64,000 bases of DNA from Parasalinivibrio latis (GTDB lineage: Bacteria > Pseudomonadota > Gammaproteobacteria > Enterobacterales > Vibrionaceae), in NCBI RefSeq assembly GCF_036825535.1, contig NZ_CP098813.1, forward strand, positions 1,116,001 to 1,180,000, written 5' to 3'. Of the stretch, positions 42,246-53,739 are shown in pieces (the first letter of the stretch is position 1; each line of letters begins with the position of its first letter). The notes under the pieces are model-generated. The model made no database searches. It was not told where the DNA came from and saw only the letters and a list, made by a program, of their open reading frames with translations. The position numbers were made by a program, and so were the translations under genes.

Positions 42246-43008
42246 GGCTCTGAATATTTCAAACCTGTCCCTTGCCGGGTTTTACCTGCTTTTTTTGATT
42301 CCACTGGTGCTTTTTCATCGCTGGCGATTGGGACTGAGTAAACGTTTGGTTTCATCGGTTCTGCGGATGACGGTTCAGTTGTCTGTCGTTGGGCTTTATC
42401 TGACTACGTTGTTTACCTTCCAGAATATTTGGCTTAATGGACTCTGGTTGCTGGTTATGGTGCTGGTAGCTTGCAGCAGCATTTGTAAACAAGCCGGTGT
42501 AAGCGTCCGGCAATTCGGACCGGCGTTGTTAGCAGGGCAAATCTCGGCACTGATACTGGTATTGCCGGTCATGCTGTTTGGTGTTATCCAGGCAAAACCG
42601 TGGTGGCAAGCCCAGTATCTTATTCCAGTAGCCGGGATGCTTTTGGGAAATTGTCTCTCTGCCAATGTGTTGGCCCTTGAACGTTGGTATTCGAGCCTTA
42701 AAAAACGAAATGAGGAATATCAGTATTACCTGTCCCTTGGGGCATCACGCCCAACGCAGCCCTTTGTCAGTGAAGCGGTGAAAGCAGCAGTGGGCCCTCA
42801 ATTGGCGTCTATGACGGCACTTGGTATTGTAAGCCTGCCAGGAATGATGACAGGTCAAATTCTGGGCGGTACAGAGCCTTTGCTGGCAGTGAAGTATCAG
42901 TTAGTGATTATGACGGCGATATTTATCTCAGTGACACTTTCTGTAACCTTGGCACTGAGTGTTGCCGGGAAAGTCGCATTTGATTGCTGGGGAAGGCTTA
43001 AACCCTAA
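42238..43008 (+). CDS. fetB: FetB-like ABC permease
   Basis: A 256-residue membrane protein of the UPF0014/FetB (YbbM) family, with about seven hydrophobic segments. Landmarks are LRMTVQLSVVGLYLTTLF, LIPVAGMLLGNCLSANVLALERW and the C-terminal ALGIVSLPGMMTGQILGG, which is the coupling region with the ATPase. I chose ATG 42238, which overlaps the fetA stop and follows GGAGG. With FetA it probably exports iron under oxidative stress, which fits the peroxidase genes nearby, although they are not adjacent. Confidence 0.88.
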   Translation: MGEALNISNLSLAGFYLLFLIPLVLFHRWRLGLSKRLVSSVLRMTVQLSVVGLYLTTLFTFQNIWLNGLWLLVMVLVACSSICKQAGVSVRQFGPALLAGQISALILVLPVMLFGVIQAKPWWQAQYLIPVAGMLLGNCLSANVLALERWYSSLKKRNEEYQYYLSLGASRPTQPFVSEAVKAAVGPQLASMTALGIVSLPGMMTGQILGGTEPLLAVKYQLVIMTAIFISVTLSVTLALSVAGKVAFDCWGRLKP

Positions 43009-43546
43009 GTTACTTGATTAGATTGGAATATATTTGCTCCTGGGTATTTTAGGTGTCCAAGCATAAATATATCCCACTCATATGCGCGTTGTTGAATTAT
43101 GTCGGTGTGTCAGAAGGAAATATTATTTCATTTTCCTGTATCCGAATTTAGATAAGTGATTCTAATACCATCATCCTTACAAAACACTTTCTTACATTAT
43201 GTTGCGGTTGACTCATGATGGATTAGTTTTTGGCCTGGTTTCTCTAATTGTAACCTCATAAGAGACTAACGTAATGAATCATCTCAAAAATGTAGATTGC
43301 TTCCTCCTTTTTATATGTAAATAAATGCTTATTATTTTTCTTATTGAAAATGTAAAAATTTGTTTTTTTAGTGATGCGTGATGCTTGATATTTTCTCGGC
43401 GTTCAACGATATTATCAAATATCCAAAAATCACATGTAATACCGATTCAGTGACGTTGGATTAAGTTGTGAGAGCCCACCAGATGATTGCTCTGTGTTTT
43501 TTGAATCAGATGATTAAATGTAGTTGATTGCTGTTCGTCATGGATT
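43009..43546. other. AT-rich intergenic region before the degenerate ATPase gene
   Basis: About 540 bases with no gene or strong hairpin that I can see; notably AT-rich from 43260 to 43400. It must contain any promoter for the gene at 43547. Nothing else recognisable. Confidence 0.4.
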
Positions 43547-44329
43547 ATGAACCAGATAAAAATACATCTAAATAACCTATGCGTATGTTTTGCTTGTAAA
43601 TATGAATTAGGTGATAAAGATAGTTTTGATTCGCTGGATTTTAGGTTAAATGAGGGAGAGATACTTTGTCTGGTTAAAAAAGGACTGTCCGGAAGTAGCA
43701 CAATAAACAACTCACAAATGGGAGGTATTCCGCTTCCTAAATTTGGAGAGCAATTTTGGTTTGCAGGTGAAAGTTGTCCGGATAAAGAAACTCCAATATC
43801 CAGTCTTATTCCTTCTTGGTCGATGTCTTTCCTCCCATGGAAAAATGTAGTTGAAAATATGGTATTTGGTTTTAATGGGAGCGAATATAAAGAGAAGTAT
43901 CTGCTGGCTATGGAATGGCTGGAAAATGTAGGCCTATCAGGGTGTGCATTGCGGTTACCTGCGCAAATTAGCCAAACACAGCGGCTGAGGATTGCTTTGG
44001 CTCGGGTGTATATGGAAAAGCCAAAACTCATTGTTGCCGACAACCCGCTATATGGACTGAGTCATTTAGACTGGAAGGTCATGTTGGAAGAATTTCTTAG
44101 AATTTGGCACCAAAACCCTGTGCCTATGGTGTATATGACATCAAACATTGATGAGGCAATATTCTTGTCAGACCGCATTTTTTTAATCTCTGAGAAAACG
44201 TGTATTGATAACAACCCTATTGATAATCCTATAGCAAGATGCGATAGAAACTGGATTAAAATTATTGAGACAGAGGAATATGAGCAGATATACGATTCGC
44301 TAACCAGCTTAAACGACAACAATCTTTAA
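43547..44329 (+). CDS. Degenerate ABC ATPase, predicted catalytically inactive
   Basis: A 260-residue protein that aligns along its length with nitrate/taurine-type ABC ATPases: an LNEGEILCLV strand, SFLPWKNVVENMVFG, QRLRIALARVYMEKPKLIVADNPLYGLSHLDW and a closing SNIDEAIFLSDRIFLI. Every catalytic motif is altered: Walker A reads G-L-S-G-S-S-T-I (residues 46-53), lacking the lysine; the Q-loop glutamine is missing before LPW; the signature is ISQTQ instead of LSGGQ; Walker B ends ADN instead of DE; the switch histidine is asparagine or serine. The frame is nevertheless intact. No permease or binding protein adjoins it. It could be a regulatory pseudo-ATPase or a decaying paralogue. The start has no clear ribosome binding site. 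Confidence 0.7.
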   Translation: MNQIKIHLNNLCVCFACKYELGDKDSFDSLDFRLNEGEILCLVKKGLSGSSTINNSQMGGIPLPKFGEQFWFAGESCPDKETPISSLIPSWSMSFLPWKNVVENMVFGFNGSEYKEKYLLAMEWLENVGLSGCALRLPAQISQTQRLRIALARVYMEKPKLIVADNPLYGLSHLDWKVMLEEFLRIWHQNPVPMVYMTSNIDEAIFLSDRIFLISEKTCIDNNPIDNPIARCDRNWIKIIETEEYEQIYDSLTSLNDNNL

Positions 44330-44508
44330 GGTTTTTAATATTGATTGTAGAGTTGATATTCATTTGTCTTTGTATATTCAATGTAATAAAAAAAGAAAAT
44401 AATGTCACAATATAACGTTACGAGGCTTAGTGTTATGAGTCTGTACACATAATCTTGTTTTAGAATCCATATTTACAGGTTAATGAAAGCAAGAGCTATT
44501 TGAAACAC

Positions 44509-45330
44509 TTAGAGCTGAGTTGAAAGCTGTATTGCTAAGCTAATTAAAAGGACAAGTGTAGTAAGCGTATAAAGCTGTTTGTTAGACAACTTTTTCATGA
44601 TTTTTGATGCTGCAACTGTCCCTGCCAGTGATCCAAAAACAATTAAACCCGCGGTGGGGAGATCATTGAGTGATTTCGCGTTGAAACTTATTGCAGTAAC
44701 CATAGACAGGCAGAGTGAAATGACAACGGACGAACCAATTGCTTTTCGAACGTCAACCCCAATAGGGCCGGATAGCAATGGCAACAGTACAACGCCTCCT
44801 CCTATCCCAGTGCTGCCCAGCAGAACACCCCCAACAGCGCCGGAACAGATAGAGTTGGTTCGATATTGGCTAGAGGATTTTTTAACTGCGGTTTTTTCTC
44901 TTCTTCGCCTATCCCTGGTCAGGGATAAAAGAGCAGCAACCATAACGATGATGATAAGCCATTCAACAGCAGCGTTTATATGAGTGACAAAGGATACGCT
45001 GGTGTTCAGTTGGACAATCGCTTGTGAGGTTATCAATGCCAGAGGAATTGCGGACAGCAATAGCCATCTTATGGCAGGCCATTCGACATTCTTATTTGCA
45101 ACATGGGTAAATGCTGCCTGTGCTTTGACAAGAGTGGCAATGAGGCTGGCAGTCCCAACTGCTACTACCGCTGACATACCAAAACCCACTTGCAGGACAG
45201 GGATAAGAAGAACGCCGCCCCCAACGCCGGTAAGAACAAGGAGCGCACCAAAGATTACGCCAAACACGAGTTTGTAGAACAGCAGATCGTCTGAAAAGAA
45301 GGCCGCCGCTTCACTAACGAAAACTTCCAT
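44509..45330 (-). CDS. TauE/SafE-family sulfite or anion exporter
   Basis: A 273-residue protein with about eight hydrophobic segments and the two TauE/SafE repeats: GALLVLTGVGGGVLLIPVLQVGFG in the first half and GAVGGVLLGSTGIGGGVVLLPLLSGPIGVDVRKAIGSS in the second. Relatives export sulfite or sulfoacetate or take up other organic sulfonates. I chose the ATG at 45330, preceded by GGAGG on the minus strand; the longer reading from 45399 lacks a site. It is divergent from the Crp/Fnr-type regulator gene at 45479, which may control it. Confidence 0.85.
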   Translation of the reverse strand: MEVFVSEAAAFFSDDLLFYKLVFGVIFGALLVLTGVGGGVLLIPVLQVGFGMSAVVAVGTASLIATLVKAQAAFTHVANKNVEWPAIRWLLLSAIPLALITSQAIVQLNTSVSFVTHINAAVEWLIIIVMVAALLSLTRDRRRREKTAVKKSSSQYRTNSICSGAVGGVLLGSTGIGGGVVLLPLLSGPIGVDVRKAIGSSVVISLCLSMVTAISFNAKSLNDLPTAGLIVFGSLAGTVAASKIMKKLSNKQLYTLTTLVLLISLAIQLSTQL

Positions 45331-45478
45331 GTATCCTCCATTGAAATTCTCTCTGGATTGTAAGGTGTTAGTTTGTATTTGATTTATGTCGGTGGGCATA
45401 ATTGTTGATAGGCACTGTCAGGCTATAATCGTGGTAATTAGCGTTTTTATTAACCTGGAAAGGAGATACCTGAATTTA

Positions 45479-46129
45479 ATGGCAGAATCAGTTATTTCGA
45501 ATATCTCCCATTTGGGCTCATTCTCTGATATCGATAAGCAGACCCGGATTTACCGCAGCGGTGATGCGGCTACGGGATTTTTTTATATCCTTGAAGGCAT
45601 GGTTGGGTTGTACGGATTGAATGAGCAGGGAAAAGAACGCTTGCTGAGAATTTATAAGGAAGGAAATTTTTTTGGTTACAGAAGTCTTTTTACAGGACAA
45701 AACTACTATGCATCACCGGTTGCGATGACAGATTGCCGCATCGGCTATTTTTCTATTCGGGATTTGAAGCAATTACGTGATTTAGACGTGACTTTGGCTG
45801 ATGTCCTGATGCGCTCTGTTTGTGAAGAATTGGGTGAAGCAGAAAACCGCTGGGTAGAGTTAAACAGTCATCCGGTGGGGGTAAGAGTAATGGATGCTAT
45901 CCTCTTTTTGTTTGCCAATTTCCCGCAGTACAACTGGACATACCGAGAAATAGGAGAGTACAGCGGTAGCGAAACATCGACGGTAATTCGATTTTGTAAG
46001 CGCCTCAAAGAACATGGTTTCCTTTGTCCTGAGAGCAGGAAAGTTAAGCCGTTGGATTTTGAAAAATTACGGAATGCGAGAAACCATTACCTTCTGAGCC
46101 AGACTCTTCTGATGTCAGAGACACGTTAA
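45479..46129 (+). CDS. Crp/Fnr-family transcriptional regulator
   Basis: A 216-residue protein. Residues about 15-120 form a cyclic-nucleotide-binding-type domain (RIYRSGDAATGFFYILEGMVGLYGLNEQGKERLLRIYKEGNFFGYRSLF). The C-terminal winged helix (about 148-205) has WTYREIGEYSGSETSTVIRFCKRLKEHGFL. It has no N-terminal cysteine cluster, so it is not an FNR oxygen sensor, and it lacks the full cAMP-pocket pattern of CRP. Its effector is unknown. ATG 45479 follows GGAAAGGAG; an upstream start at 45386 lies inside the TauE promoter. Divergent from the TauE gene. Confidence 0.85.
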   Translation: MAESVISNISHLGSFSDIDKQTRIYRSGDAATGFFYILEGMVGLYGLNEQGKERLLRIYKEGNFFGYRSLFTGQNYYASPVAMTDCRIGYFSIRDLKQLRDLDVTLADVLMRSVCEELGEAENRWVELNSHPVGVRVMDAILFLFANFPQYNWTYREIGEYSGSETSTVIRFCKRLKEHGFLCPESRKVKPLDFEKLRNARNHYLLSQTLLMSETR

Positions 46130-46329
46130 ACGGAAACTATCCAGTCTAATCGTGCTCGAAAAAGAATCAGTCATAACTGTGGCATCCTATCGCCTCTTTT
46201 AGGGAGGTGCGTCGCAACCTGTTGGTTTATATTTAAAACTTCTGAGCTGTGTTTAGCTTTCTTTATCAACCCCGGTAACATGAGTTGTTTGAGTGTTATC
46301 TGAACGGCACTGTTATGGGGAAGCAAATC

Positions 46330-47154
46330 ATGAGCGCATCATCTGTCCAGCTTATCGTGAACTGTGATGATATTGGCATCCATCCTGATGCAGATTTTGC
46401 AGCGTTTGAACTAATCGATGCCGGGCTGGTTACCTCTCTGGTACTGATGGCACCTGCGCCGAATTTTAGCCAGGTTACTAAACTCGCATTGGAGCGAGAT
46501 CTTCCGGTTGGTTTACATCTGACACTAACCAACGAGTGGCAGGACAAACTGCCCTGGAGCCCAGTTCTTTCCTCAAACCACGTTCCGTCGTTATACAACC
46601 ACAAAAGGCTAATGTGGGCGTCTGGCGAGGAAGTCGTTAAACATGCCCGGATTGAAGACGTAGAGAAAGAACTACGGGCACAGATTTTACTGGCTAAAGA
46701 AGCGGGGCTAATACTGACGCACATTGATTCGCATATGCTGGTTTTGCTTCAAAGCGATGCGCTTACCGATATTTTCCTCAAATTGGCAAAGGAATTCGAT
46801 TTACCGTTGGCCTTTCCTAAACACTTAAACTCTGCTTTGTTGCAACGGCCGATAATGTCTGGTTTGCAGAGCCAGGGGTATCGCCTGCCGGACGTTCATT
46901 TCATACAGTACAACCCTGATGAGCGTGAGCTGGATGCAGGTGTCGCGGAGATAAACTACAAGAATATGATAGAAGGGATGCAGCCCGGGATTAACTATAT
47001 GGCACTGCATGTTGCTAAGGCTACAAAGAGCTTATCCGGCTGTATAGGAGATTCAGGGCTTCGGGTCAGTGACTATAATATTTGGGCATCAGACGGGATT
47101 CACCAATATTTGCGTGAACATGGTGTAACGCTTGTAAAAGCATCGGTACTTTAA
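46330..47154 (+). CDS. ChbG/YdjC-family carbohydrate deacetylase
   Basis: A 274-residue YdjC-type metal-dependent deacetylase. Landmarks are VNCDDIGIHPDADFAAFELI with the aspartate metal ligands, LPVGLHLTLTNEW, and THIDSHMLVL with the histidine ligands. Family members such as ChbG remove one acetyl group from chitooligosaccharides; others act on unknown sugars. It could deacetylate imported oligosaccharides, but no chitin gene adjoins it. I chose ATG 46330, behind GGGGA; alternatives at 46315 and 46285 exist. Confidence 0.85.
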   Translation: MSASSVQLIVNCDDIGIHPDADFAAFELIDAGLVTSLVLMAPAPNFSQVTKLALERDLPVGLHLTLTNEWQDKLPWSPVLSSNHVPSLYNHKRLMWASGEEVVKHARIEDVEKELRAQILLAKEAGLILTHIDSHMLVLLQSDALTDIFLKLAKEFDLPLAFPKHLNSALLQRPIMSGLQSQGYRLPDVHFIQYNPDERELDAGVAEINYKNMIEGMQPGINYMALHVAKATKSLSGCIGDSGLRVSDYNIWASDGIHQYLREHGVTLVKASVL

Positions 47155-47260
47155 ATGGATATTGATTATACCAATGTCGGGATTGTCATCATAAATCCTG
47201 TTCGATAGGTTATAACCACATTCGGGTGTTAGTGTTTATCTTTATTGAGCAGGTGATGTT

Positions 47261-47629
47261 ATGACGAGAGAAGCTGGTGAAAAGATCCGCCGTGAGGTGA
47301 TGGGGGATGAGTTTGTTGATCGTGCCCTGAATAATGTTGATGAGCTGACTGCACCACTTCAGGACTACATTAACGCCCATGCGTGGGGATCTACCTGGCA
47401 GCGTGAAGATCTTGACCGGAAAACAAGAAGCCTTGTCACCCTTGCCATGCTGACCGCCCAAAAAGCGACAACAGAAATAAAAGGTCATACGCGGGGGGCA
47501 TTGAGAAATGGTGCAACAAAACAGGAAATAGCGGCGGTGTTTTTACATGCAGCGCCGTATTGTGGTGCACCGACTGCCCAGGAAGCGTTTCGGGCTGCTA
47601 AGGAAGTGCTGGACGCTTGGGAGGACTGA
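47261..47629 (+). CDS. Carboxymuconolactone decarboxylase-family protein
   Basis: A 122-residue protein of the CMD/AhpD-like family. It is all alpha-helical, with RKTRSLVTLAMLTAQKATTEIKGHTRGALRNGATKQEIAAVFLHAAPYCGAPTAQEAF. The catalytic C-x-x-C of AhpD is absent (only one cysteine, in YCG), so peroxidase activity is unlikely. Members of this subgroup are close to 4-carboxymuconolactone decarboxylase, acting in protocatechuate breakdown, but no other aromatic-ring gene is present. Role uncertain. Confidence 0.85.
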   Translation: MTREAGEKIRREVMGDEFVDRALNNVDELTAPLQDYINAHAWGSTWQREDLDRKTRSLVTLAMLTAQKATTEIKGHTRGALRNGATKQEIAAVFLHAAPYCGAPTAQEAFRAAKEVLDAWED

Positions 47630-47649
47630 CCTACTTCCCTATATGAAAA

Positions 47650-47668
47650 CCGGGAGCTGTGCTCCCGG
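47650..47668 (-). terminator. Terminator for the aerotolerance operon
   Basis: CCGGGAGC / GCTCCCGG around a 3-base loop. On the minus strand the hairpin is followed by TTTTC, suiting the operon ending at 47699; on the plus strand the T-run is absent. Confidence 0.7.
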
Positions 47669-47698
47669 CCTACGATTGAGTTACGTTGTCACGTTGGC

Positions 47699-49366
47699 CT
47701 AGAGTTGGCTCAACGTCTCGCCCGTTTTTTTCCCTTTCTTCACCTTTGCCGCTTTTTTCAGGAGAGACAGCAATTGGCTGTTGTTCCACTCGGCGCTGCC
47801 GGTACTGTACCTGGATGCCATCATCGCATTGACTTCCGATTCAATAGCCTGACAGAGGTCATCGGGCAGATGTGCCTTATCCCAATTGCGGTACTGGGCG
47901 GCTACACGTACTGCATCATTGGCGACAACGGCTGCTTCCATAGCCAGAAGGGCACCGGCTGAACCATCAACATACCCACTTTGTGAAGAGGTTGCTGCGG
48001 CTGGGGCTACTTTGGGTTTGCGGACATACATTACCAGCGTACCCAGCCACAATAAGGCAAATGCACCGGTTGCCCACGGCCAATATCCGGCATTAACGAC
48101 TTTTACAGTCTGTGCTGAACCCGGCGCTTCATTAGGTTGCACCAACGTTTGTTGCGGCATCAGAGGCTGAGAAGCCGCTGAATTTTCCCCTGGTTTAATA
48201 TCAAGTGTCAGCCCATTGATGCTGGTGGTTTGCTGCTTGCCTGTCTTGGTGTTAAACCAGCTTATGGACATAGCCGGCAAGACAACCGTGCCTTCTTCCC
48301 TTGGAATGATTACCTGTTTGACGGTCATTACAGTGTAGTCACCGTCTTCACTGTATTCAGGTTTGTCAGAATAAACTCGAACAGTGGCTGGATAGTCCAA
48401 TGACAGGTTGGGCATCGCACTCTGGGCAATGTTTTTGATTTTCAGGGTGATAATTCGGTTTATCGGTTCGCCGACTTTTGCAGACAGTTTCTGGCTAAGC
48501 GTTGCTGGCTCCCATTTTTGTTCAAGTTGCAGGTTCGGTGTAGGCAGCCATAGCCCGGTATAACTGGCAGGTTTGTCTTTAACGCTGAGTGTCAGGGTCT
48601 TTGCCTGACGGCTAACCGGAACACCCAGCGAAGGCCCCCACCCATTCCCTTTTACCTGGGTGCCGGTAAATACTGCTCCGTTCAGCGTTAACTCACCGGC
48701 TTTCGTCGGGGTAATCTGGTATTCACGGCTGACCACAATATAGCGGCGTCCATTAAGGACAGTTTCAGCCTGGACATCATCTCCAACCTGGGCGACTTCC
48801 AGTCCATTGCCATAAGGTGCCCGTAGGGTAGGGGACTCGATACGTGTGCCAATCAGCAACTGTACACGGTAATTAAACGTTTCGCCGATATATCCAGATT
48901 GACGGTCCAGTTTTGCTTTTACCTCAACGGCCTGGTTATCAGCCTGGTTCCCGCGTTGGCTGGACTTCAATACCTTAATGGTGATTGGGGCGGTCCTCAT
49001 GCCATCCACATCAAAACTTGGGATGGTGAATGTTCCAATTTGTTTGGCTGCAAGCGCTACCCGCCACTCTGTACTGCGCGTCATGCTGCCATTGATGATG
49101 GACGTGCTGCTGCTGACATTTGGTCGCCCATAATTAAAATCCTTGCCCAGAGGGGAAAGATCCAGCGCATCGTTATCAACGCTTTCATCAACCGATATTG
49201 TCAGCTGGAACGGGTCGTTAACACCGACCACATTTTTTGATACCGTCGCTATAGCCTCGGCGGCGAGCGCCAGTCCGGGTAAGGAAGCAATAGCTGCAAC
49301 TGCTACCAACAATATTGCTCTGGCTTGTTTTGATAGTGTAATCAGTGAAAATCTCTGATGTTTCAT
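47699..49366 (-). CDS. BatD-family protein (oxygen tolerance)
   Basis: A 555-residue protein. The signal peptide is at about 1-35 (cleavage near LALAAEA). A long periplasmic beta-rich region follows, with BatD landmarks (ATVSKNVVGVNDPFQLTISVDES, NYRVQLLIGTRIESPTLRAPYGNGLEVAQVGDD, YRREYQ-like VVSREYQITPTKAGELTL). A transmembrane helix at about 425-445 (YWPWATGAFALLWLGTLVMY) leads into a cytoplasmic tail. BatD is thought to couple the VWA proteins to the periplasm. I chose ATG 49366; the longer reading starting at 49438 overlaps the preceding gene by 65 bases without a binding site. Confidence 0.88.
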   Translation of the reverse strand: MKHQRFSLITLSKQARAILLVAVAAIASLPGLALAAEAIATVSKNVVGVNDPFQLTISVDESVDNDALDLSPLGKDFNYGRPNVSSSTSIINGSMTRSTEWRVALAAKQIGTFTIPSFDVDGMRTAPITIKVLKSSQRGNQADNQAVEVKAKLDRQSGYIGETFNYRVQLLIGTRIESPTLRAPYGNGLEVAQVGDDVQAETVLNGRRYIVVSREYQITPTKAGELTLNGAVFTGTQVKGNGWGPSLGVPVSRQAKTLTLSVKDKPASYTGLWLPTPNLQLEQKWEPATLSQKLSAKVGEPINRIITLKIKNIAQSAMPNLSLDYPATVRVYSDKPEYSEDGDYTVMTVKQVIIPREEGTVVLPAMSISWFNTKTGKQQTTSINGLTLDIKPGENSAASQPLMPQQTLVQPNEAPGSAQTVKVVNAGYWPWATGAFALLWLGTLVMYVRKPKVAPAAATSSQSGYVDGSAGALLAMEAAVVANDAVRVAAQYRNWDKAHLPDDLCQAIESEVNAMMASRYSTGSAEWNNSQLLSLLKKAAKVKKGKKTGETLSQL

Positions 49367-49373
49367 TCTTCTG

Positions 49374-51330
<1,957 letters not shown>

Positions 51331-51338
<8 letters not shown>

Positions 51339-52296
51339 GACGCCTCCTCAAAACGACGATGACGACAGAAAGTGCCAATGCGGCAGCGAGGGGGAAGCGG
51401 AAAAGCTCATCCCTTGGACGCCATGTTTGCGTGGCATTGGAAACTGGTTCCAGCTGGTCAATGATCTGATAGATTTTTTCCAGCTCTTGCGGGTCTCTGG
51501 CCCTGAAATATTCCCCGCCTGTCAACTTGGCAATCTGGGTCAGTGCACGCTCATCCAGATCTTGTGACGGATTAACCTTGCGGCTGCCAAACAGGGTGGG
51601 CTGGTACATTTCATCCGCGCCTACGCCAATGGTGTAGATGGTGACACCGTTTTCCTTTGCAAGTTTCGCAGCTTCCATCGGGTCAATAACCCCGGCGGTA
51701 TTGGCGCCGTCACTGAGCAGGATAATCACCCTCTGGGGGGCTTTACTGTCTATAAAGGTCTTGGTTGCTACACCCAGCCCTTCGCCTATAGCCGTGCGTT
51801 CTCCGATAAGACCAAGCACTGCCCGGTCAAGTTGCTGGGCAACGGTGTTCCTGTCCAGAGTCAGCGGTGTTTGCAGGTAACCGTGGTCTGCAAACAGGAC
51901 GAGGCCAAGGCGGTCTCCCTGGCGCTTCTTAATAAAGTCAGTGAGTACATGCTTCACCGCTGTCAAACGGTCTGTGGAGTTACCGCTTGGCGTAACCATA
52001 TCCTCTATTGCCATTGAGCCAGACAGATCGACAGCCAGCATCATGTCACGATGCTCTGGTTGGATTTGTATTGGGTCGCCATACCAAACCGGGCGAGCTA
52101 TTGCTGTAACCAGTGAGATCCAGAGCAGTACCATCAGCACTTGGCGAAGTCGGCTGCCGGTCTGTTTTTGACCGAGACCTTCCGGCAAGCGGGGCAGGTG
52201 GATTGCTGCTGGCCGTGGCACAGGTTTAACGAATTTGTAAACCAGCCAGGGGAGGGGTAACAGGGCAATTGCCCACCACCAGGTAAACTCAAACAT
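51331..52296 (-). CDS. BatA-family VWA protein
   Basis: A 321-residue protein with two N-terminal hydrophobic segments (about 6-20 and 55-72), a von Willebrand A domain at about 85-275 (MIDAS D-L-S-G-S in MMLAVDLSGSMAIED, later VIILLSDGANTAGVIDPMEAAKLA) and a C-terminal membrane helix at about 298-315. It probably binds a divalent metal and works with BatB in the inner membrane. It overlaps both neighbours by 8 bases, as is usual in this operon. Confidence 0.9.
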
Positions 52297-52780
52297 GGTT
52301 TGCCTCCCTGAGAGCCTGTTTTTTAGGAGGCAATGCGTGTTTCAGCCAGTCCCCGGCAAGGGATTTACAAACTGCCAGTTCTGATTCGTTCAGTCCTTCC
52401 TTTGAGAAGGTACCTTTTTGCCAGAGGGACGCACTGGCAACAAAGCCTTTTTGACTGGCTGGAAGCCCGGTGTCAAGAAATGCCAGCCAGCCATTTCCGG
52501 TGAGACCGGCGACAGTTTCCCTGTTGAAATAGCTCAGGGCCGCTCGTTTCAGCAACTCATTGACTGCTGCCAATGTTTCAAGAGATGCCAGCTGTGATAA
52601 AGCTTCATTTCTTGCCCGTCGCTTGTGCTGGAAGGCGCGGATCATGACAGTGGCTACCACCAGTATGGAGAGCACTGCAGCGATAACTGCCCACCATCCC
52701 CAGGCCAGCGGCCAAATGCCGGGAGCGGCTTGCAAGTGAATGTCTGCAAGAGGAAGAGACATTGACGTTGGATTCGTCAT
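52289..52780 (-). CDS. DUF4381 protein
   Basis: A 163-residue protein with one hydrophobic helix at about 22-48 (IWPLAWGWWAVIAAVLSILVVATVMI) and a cytoplasmic helical domain. The DUF4381 pattern includes LPLADIHLQAAPGIWPLAWGWW and FNRETVAGLTGNGWLAFLD. It belongs to MoxR-BatAB operons, where it is thought to be a structural partner; no activity is known. It overlaps BatA by 8 bases. Confidence 0.85.
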   Translation of the reverse strand: MTNPTSMSLPLADIHLQAAPGIWPLAWGWWAVIAAVLSILVVATVMIRAFQHKRRARNEALSQLASLETLAAVNELLKRAALSYFNRETVAGLTGNGWLAFLDTGLPASQKGFVASASLWQKGTFSKEGLNESELAVCKSLAGDWLKHALPPKKQALREANHV

Positions 52781-52785
52781 GGTAA

Positions 52786-53739
52786 CTACATGGCCTTATT
52801 TGTGTTCTTACCAAGTTGTTGCAGCAGCGGTATAGCCGCTGACACCGAATGCAATGGAACAGCGAGTGATCTTGCCATCTCAGCTATAAATGCTTGATGG
52901 TGGAGGTACTGTTGTTCCAGGCTGTTGCGGGTTTTACGCGCAGAAAAGTCCAACCAGGCAGTTTGATGATCATCTGCTACCAGTTCATGCCCACGGAAAT
53001 CCGTCTGACCTTGCTCAAGGGGGTCAGATATCTGCACAAACTGAATCCGGTTATGCTGACGAAGCTGACTGAACCTGCGTTTGTCAGCGGCAGAAAGCGA
53101 ATAAAAGTCACTGATTATTACAATCTCACTGCCTTTCGGGCACAGGTGATGAAGATGGCGCAATGCATCCTGCCAGCCTTCCGTTGAAGCCTGGATCGTC
53201 TCTGTAACCAGCATTTCGTCATGGGCTTCCATCAGCGCATGGATAATACGCAATGGCCCTTGCTGGCGAGCAGTTGGTTTGCATTCACGGAGTCGGATGC
53301 CGTTGTATATCACTGCGCCTATGCGATCCTGCTGGCTGACAGCGAGCCAGCTTAAAAGGCTGGCAAAGTGCGCGGCCTGAACCGACTTGAGCATCAACTG
53401 GGAGCCAAACTTCATGCTTGTGCTGAGGTCAATGAGCAACATAACCGGTTGCTCACGCTCTTCGGTAAACAGCTTGGTGTGGGTTTTACCGGTACGCGCT
53501 GTCACGCGCCAGTCGATGGCACGAATGTCATCTCCCGGTTGGTAAGGGCGCACTTCAGAAAAGTTCATGCCGCGACCTTTCTGGCGGCTGCCATGCTGGC
53601 CGCTTAGCTGCGACCAGATACTCAGTGCCGGAGGCAACCACCGGACGGCCTGCTTCCGGTAGTGGAGCAATTCCGCCAGACACACATTAACGCCATCACT
53701 GTGTGGAGGCAGGGCAGCGGCGGTGTCTGTCAGGCTCAT
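52786..53739 (-). CDS. DUF58 protein
   Basis: A 317-residue protein of the DUF58 family. The hallmark is EVRPYQPGDDIRAIDWRVTART (about 62-83). A VWA-like fold follows (QPVMLLIDLSTSMKFG, EIVIISDFYSL). It is soluble, or membrane-associated via its partners. DUF58 proteins are encoded next to MoxR ATPases and are presumed to be among their substrates. The start overlaps the moxR stop (ATGA), so the two are translationally coupled. Confidence 0.9.
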   Translation of the reverse strand: MSLTDTAAALPPHSDGVNVCLAELLHYRKQAVRWLPPALSIWSQLSGQHGSRQKGRGMNFSEVRPYQPGDDIRAIDWRVTARTGKTHTKLFTEEREQPVMLLIDLSTSMKFGSQLMLKSVQAAHFASLLSWLAVSQQDRIGAVIYNGIRLRECKPTARQQGPLRIIHALMEAHDEMLVTETIQASTEGWQDALRHLHHLCPKGSEIVIISDFYSLSAADKRRFSQLRQHNRIQFVQISDPLEQGQTDFRGHELVADDHQTAWLDFSARKTRNSLEQQYLHHQAFIAEMARSLAVPLHSVSAAIPLLQQLGKNTNKAM

